Positions 6,560-8,426 of a stretch of DNA of 8,426 bases are shown in pieces. The notes below the pieces were generated by a model. The model did not search any database and was not told the DNA's origin. It was given only the letters and a program-made list of their open reading frames with translations. Numbering within the stretch: the stretch's first letter is position 1; the number at the start of each line of letters is the position of its first letter. This DNA comes from Candidatus Bathyarchaeota archaeon. Lineage in GTDB: Archaea; Thermoproteota; Bathyarchaeia; Bathyarchaeales; UBA233. The DNA lies in NCBI GenBank assembly GCA_023488835.1, contig JAMDCS010000097.1, positions 1 to 8,426 of the forward strand, written 5' to 3'. A program made the translations under genes and the position numbers.

Positions 6560-7620
6560 CCGCCAAATTTCGACTTTTTAAGCAAGAGAACAACGGCGAA
6601 AAAGGTAGCCATTGCCAGAACCATTGGCAGAATTACCCATAATGGAAATTCAGTTGGCGCTGACAGAACGGCTGTCGAGGATTGGCTCGGATTCGGCGTG
6701 GGCGGAGACGCAGAGGGCGGTGGCAAAGTCGGGGGTTTTGCGGTTGCGTTTGGATCAGTAGGGGTTGCTGTTCCAGTTTGGGTTGGTTCAGGCGTCGTTT
6801 GAGGTGTAGCAGTCGGATCATTGCTGGGAGATGTCGTTGTCGGGGCTGCTGTTGGCGTAGGTGGTGTAGGAGTTGAAATTGGAGTTGGGTTTTGCGGACC
6901 TGGAGTAGGCAAAGGCGCATCTGAAACGTCCAGCCGCACGTTGTCAACGTCAACTTCCTGCTGCGCCGGACCAGCAGACCACCAATCCTCCCCCATACCC
7001 GCCATCAAACTAATCGGATGTGTTTTGTCAGTGAATTCCTGTTGAGCTACACTGATAATCGTTAGACCGTTAACTGCCAACGCCACTGTTCCCGTGGGGT
7101 TATCAACCGTCAAAACGATGTGGTACCAAGTATTGCTTGCTGGGGTCACACCCGAGGTTTGGAAGACGTAGCGGTAGGTTAGGTTTCCGCCAATCCACAG
7201 AGACCAAACATTCGACCCATCAATCCCCACACCGAAATTGCCCCTGCTCCCACTCAAATCCGAGGAGTCGCAGATGTAGAGGAAAAATATGGCGCCACTC
7301 CCTTGCTGACAGCCGTAAGGAACATTGACAACAAAAACGTCCTCCTCCGCGGTTATGACGCTATTTACAGTTGAGGTAAACCCGTCTTTGCGAACAAACG
7401 AAAAAGTCAAAGACCCCGCTGCAGGCATGGGAACAACAAAACGTGCAACTCCACCACTGACAAGTTGCCCTGAACTAGAACTGACACTAACCGCTGACCA
7501 ACCAGCAAAACTTCCGCTTGAGAAATCATCCGAGAACACAGCCGTCGCCTCTGCAAACAGGGCTTGAGCAAATAAACAAAGTACAAACAAAGCAAGAATT
7601 GCAATTAACTTCCCGCTCAA
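6556..7620 (-). CDS. Cell-surface LamG/concanavalin-like protein with Thr/Pro stalk and C-terminal anchor
   Basis: A 354-aa exported protein. Residues 1-24 are a signal peptide (MSGKLIAILALFVLCLFAQA). Residues about 27-232 resemble a LamG/concanavalin A-like jelly roll: opening DDFSSGSFAGWS, central NTWYHIVLTVD and VALAVNG, closing strand EVDVDNVRLDV. Such domains usually bind carbohydrates or glycans, but the ligand here is unknown. Residues 236-320 form a low-complexity Pro/Thr/Ser stalk (TPTPPTPTAAPTTTSPSND), probably O-glycosylated and spanning the S-layer. The tail is TEFPLW, a membrane helix (about 325-348) and KKSKFGG, similar to PEFP-type C-terminal sorting or anchor tails of archaeal surface proteins. 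TTG at 7620 is preferred because AGAGGT (7628-7633) lies 7 bases upstream and the product then begins directly with a signal peptide. An in-frame TTG at 7677 would add 19 residues and place that motif inside the gene. It faces the flavin reductase gene tail to tail. Confidence 0.82.
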   Translation of the reverse strand: MSGKLIAILALFVLCLFAQALFAEATAVFSDDFSSGSFAGWSAVSVSSSSGQLVSGGVARFVVPMPAAGSLTFSFVRKDGFTSTVNSVITAEEDVFVVNVPYGCQQGSGAIFFLYICDSSDLSGSRGNFGVGIDGSNVWSLWIGGNLTYRYVFQTSGVTPASNTWYHIVLTVDNPTGTVALAVNGLTIISVAQQEFTDKTHPISLMAGMGEDWWSAGPAQQEVDVDNVRLDVSDAPLPTPGPQNPTPISTPTPPTPTAAPTTTSPSNDPTATPQTTPEPTQTGTATPTDPNATAKPPTLPPPSASPPTPNPSQSSTAVLSAPTEFPLWVILPMVLAMATFFAVVLLLKKSKFGG

Positions 7621-7623
7621 TAA

Positions 7624-7645
7624 TGTAACCTCTAAAAATAAGACA
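7624..7645 (-). repeat. Leader/ribosome-binding-site repeat, copy 1 (inverted partner at 8405-8426)
   Basis: These 22 bases, read on the minus strand, are identical to the plus-strand bases 8405-8426. They contain the AGAGGT ribosome binding site of the LamG gene and end 3 bases before its TTG. The block starts about 25 bases downstream of the TATA-like AATTTAAA at 7667-7674, so it may be the whole 5' leader. Confidence 0.75.
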
Positions 7646-7666
7646 TGTAAGAACAACGTCTCCAAC

Positions 7667-7674
7667 AATTTAAA
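7667..7674 (-). promoter_or_regulatory. Candidate TATA box of the LamG-like surface protein gene
   Basis: The minus strand reads TTTAAATT here, about 25 bases before the leader repeat and 47-54 bases before the TTG start. Spacing fits an archaeal promoter with a leader of about 25 bases. Motif shape is the only evidence. Confidence 0.4.
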
Positions 7675-7677
7675 CAA

Positions 7678-7817
7678 AATGTCAAGCTAAGCCTAACCAA
7701 TAAACTACACGGTCGGAGACAGGGTTTAGCTAATTCAGGGAAATCAGGTAAAAAAAACAATAATCTTACAACCCCAAAACTAAAGCCTTGAACTATAATC
7801 CCAAAAAAGCCTCTACA
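7678..7817. other. Non-coding stretch upstream of the LamG gene
   Basis: About 140 bases between the promoter of the LamG gene and the flavin reductase remnant. The only open frames are minus-strand frames without a credible start. A run of eight A at 7750-7757 is the only low-complexity feature. I see no RNA gene. Confidence 0.4.
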
Positions 7818-7874
7818 CTCTAACACGCAGGCGGAAACAACGCACTCCTAGACCCCAAACTCGACAAATCCTAA
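7818..7874 (+). pseudogene. 3' remnant of a second flavin reductase-family gene
   Basis: These 57 bases align with the last 20 codons of the flavin reductase gene (6500-6559) with one missing codon: 50 of 57 positions match. Translation gives L-stop-HAGGNNALLDPKLDKS-stop against LYHAGGNNFALLDPKLYKS-stop. Five of the seven substitutions are synonymous third-position changes. The second codon is now a stop (TAC to TAA), and no homology is visible upstream, so it is a scrap and not a gene. The pattern of synonymous changes suggests the copy diverged while still coding and decayed later. Origin could be an old tandem paralog or an acquired homolog. Confidence 0.8.
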
Positions 7875-7952
7875 CAGAAAAACACTGCCACTTCCCGTGC
7901 AGTATAATTCAAGCAACAAAGCGATGGCAGAACAAACGCAAGGTAAACACAA

Positions 7953-7961
7953 CTTATAAAA
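7953..7961 (+). promoter_or_regulatory. Candidate TATA box for the small Lys-rich ORF
   Basis: CTTATAAAA lies about 26-34 bases before the ATG at 7987, the spacing expected for a leaderless or very short-leader archaeal transcript. Confidence 0.4.
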
Positions 7962-7986
7962 CGTTAATCCAATCTTAAGGTTGCTC

Positions 7987-8094
7987 ATGACAAACAAAAA
8001 GAACAAAAAATACAAGATAACACAAAAAACGATACCGACAGAAACTACTGTAACATTTAAAGAAGTTTTTGAAGAAAAACCAATCTCCAAATAA
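7987..8094 (+). CDS. Possible 35-aa Lys/Thr-rich small protein
   Basis: ATG at 7987 opens 35 codons ending in TAA at 8092-8094. The product begins MTNKKNKKYKITQKTIPTE and ends with FKEVFEEKPISK; it has nine Lys and four Glu, no hydrophobic segment and no recognised domain. Support comes from a TATA-like CTTATAAAA placed about 30 bases upstream and T-rich tracts (8173-8189) downstream; a GGTTG just before the ATG is a poor ribosome binding site. The C-terminal VTFKEVFEEKP has the look of a real strand-helix peptide. Against it: in A-rich DNA short Lys-rich frames arise by chance. I do not know its function. Confidence 0.4.
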   Translation: MTNKKNKKYKITQKTIPTETTVTFKEVFEEKPISK

Positions 8095-8404
8095 CATTTT
8101 TGTTGAGAGCAAATCTCCAGTCAGCAAAGAGCACTTCCAGAAACATGACGATGAATGATTAATTAGCTCTCGTTTTTTCCAATCTTTTTGTTAACGTAGC
8201 GTAACAACAAAAACTAAGTGGAAAAAAGCAAAAAATAAAATTTATTGTATCAACGACTTTATTTTCCCAATTGCGGTTTTACGGGCATATTTGGTGCCTA
8301 TTAGAAATGCGATGCTGAAACTATAGAGAAGTAGGTCGGTATTGGCTGTTTTTCAAGCGATTAATATGTTGAAGACCGTTTGGACTCTAAGTGAGGTTGT
8401 TACT
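8095..8404. other. Gene-poor region with T-tracts, a small hairpin and a possible gene scrap
   Basis: No intact gene is visible in these 310 bases. T-runs lie at 8173-8178 and 8185-8189. A stem TTGTTA/TAACAA (8188-8193 with 8202-8207), continued by CG/CG with one bulged A, closes on a three-base loop; it is not followed by T, so it is not a classic terminator. The minus-strand frame at 8242-8355 gives a protein-like peptide without a start codon. Confidence 0.4.
8172..8190 (+). terminator. Possible T-rich transcription terminator
   Basis: Two T-tracts (six T, then five T) lie within 19 bases, about 80 bases after the small ORF's stop. Archaeal polymerase can terminate on T-runs without a hairpin. 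In an AT-rich spacer this may be chance. Confidence 0.3.
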
Positions 8405-8426
8405 TGTCTTATTTTTAGAGGTTACA
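8405..8426 (+). repeat. Leader/ribosome-binding-site repeat, copy 2, at window end
   Basis: An exact 22-base inverted copy of 7624-7645, including the AGAGGT ribosome binding site. In copy 1 the coding start is 3 bases after the block, so a plus-strand gene probably begins within a few bases beyond the window. A partly similar TATA-like tract (TTAATAT at 8361-8367, then TGTTGAAGAC) precedes it, as in copy 1 (TTAAATT, then GTTGGAGAC), though the spacing to the leader is longer here. Confidence 0.65.

Noticed and set aside
6682..7045. Arg/Gly-rich and Val/Gly-rich plus-strand frames
   Set aside because: Mirror images of the low-complexity Thr/Pro stalk of the minus-strand LamG protein; their odd composition follows from that repeat.
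7621..7677. Longer start (TTG at 7677) for the LamG protein
   Set aside because: It would place the leader and AGAGGT site inside the coding region and put 19 extra residues before an otherwise normal signal peptide.
7632..7826. Minus-strand 64-codon frame ending in MSYF before the AGAGGT site
   Set aside because: It overlaps the proposed promoter and remnant, and has no family resemblance; the in-frame stop in the leader is likely chance, though copy 2 of the leader keeps it.
7848..8090. Hydrophobic minus-strand frame (80 codons)
   Set aside because: Its membrane-like segments are the antisense of A/Lys-rich plus-strand DNA and its end runs through the flavin reductase remnant; no ribosome binding site seen.
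8188..8207. Small bulged hairpin as a rho-independent terminator
   Set aside because: No T-run follows the stem on either strand; the T-run precedes it on the plus strand.
1..8426. CRISPR arrays, tRNA or rRNA genes, transposases, toxin-antitoxin or defence modules
   Set aside because: I looked on both strands and saw no spaced direct repeats, cloverleaf-like sequences or protein motifs of these systems.

Overview
The window looks like archaeal chromosome, most likely from an uncultured Bathyarchaeia-type member of the TACK group. The evidence is indirect. It includes GGAG/AGGTGG-type ribosome binding sites, TATA-like boxes, TTG and GTG starts, an archaeal RPA-like OB-fold protein, an archaeal-type FMN split-barrel protein, and two secreted surface proteins. 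One surface protein has a Thr/Pro stalk and a C-terminal 'TEFPLW + membrane helix + Lys' tail like those common in archaeal surface proteins. No rRNA or tRNA is present to settle the lineage.

Left edge (1-932, minus strand): the first 310 codons of a large secreted protein, open to the window edge. It has a signal peptide, an Ig-like beta domain and the first blades of a PQQ-like beta-propeller. A 431-base AT-rich divergent intergenic region (933-1363) follows. It holds candidate promoters for both directions and a perfect 9-bp inverted repeat.

Centre (1364-5094, plus strand): a tightly coupled pair. An alpha-glucan phosphorylase (GT35, PLP lysine K606) is followed, with a TAATG stop/start overlap, by a 516-aa protein made only of PAS domains and a coiled-coil linker, with no kinase or other output domain. 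Next come a separate 213-aa protein with a C-terminal RPA-type OB-fold (5292-5933, TTG start) and a flavin reductase-like FMN split-barrel protein (6005-6559, GTG start).

Right part (6556-8426): a minus-strand, cell-surface LamG/concanavalin-like protein converges on the flavin reductase gene, and the two stop codons overlap. Beyond its promoter the sequence becomes a gene-poor, decayed accessory stretch. It contains a 57-base remnant of the 3' end of a second flavin reductase-family gene and a possible 35-aa Lys-rich small ORF. It also holds a possible further gene scrap. A 22-base leader sequence at the very end of the window is an exact inverted copy of the leader and ribosome binding site of the LamG gene, so a related gene probably begins just past the right edge.

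The glucan phosphorylase and PAS protein are the only clearly coupled functional unit. The two surface proteins and the duplicated leader suggest a locus rich in envelope genes. I did not find CRISPR arrays, transposases or toxin-antitoxin genes.
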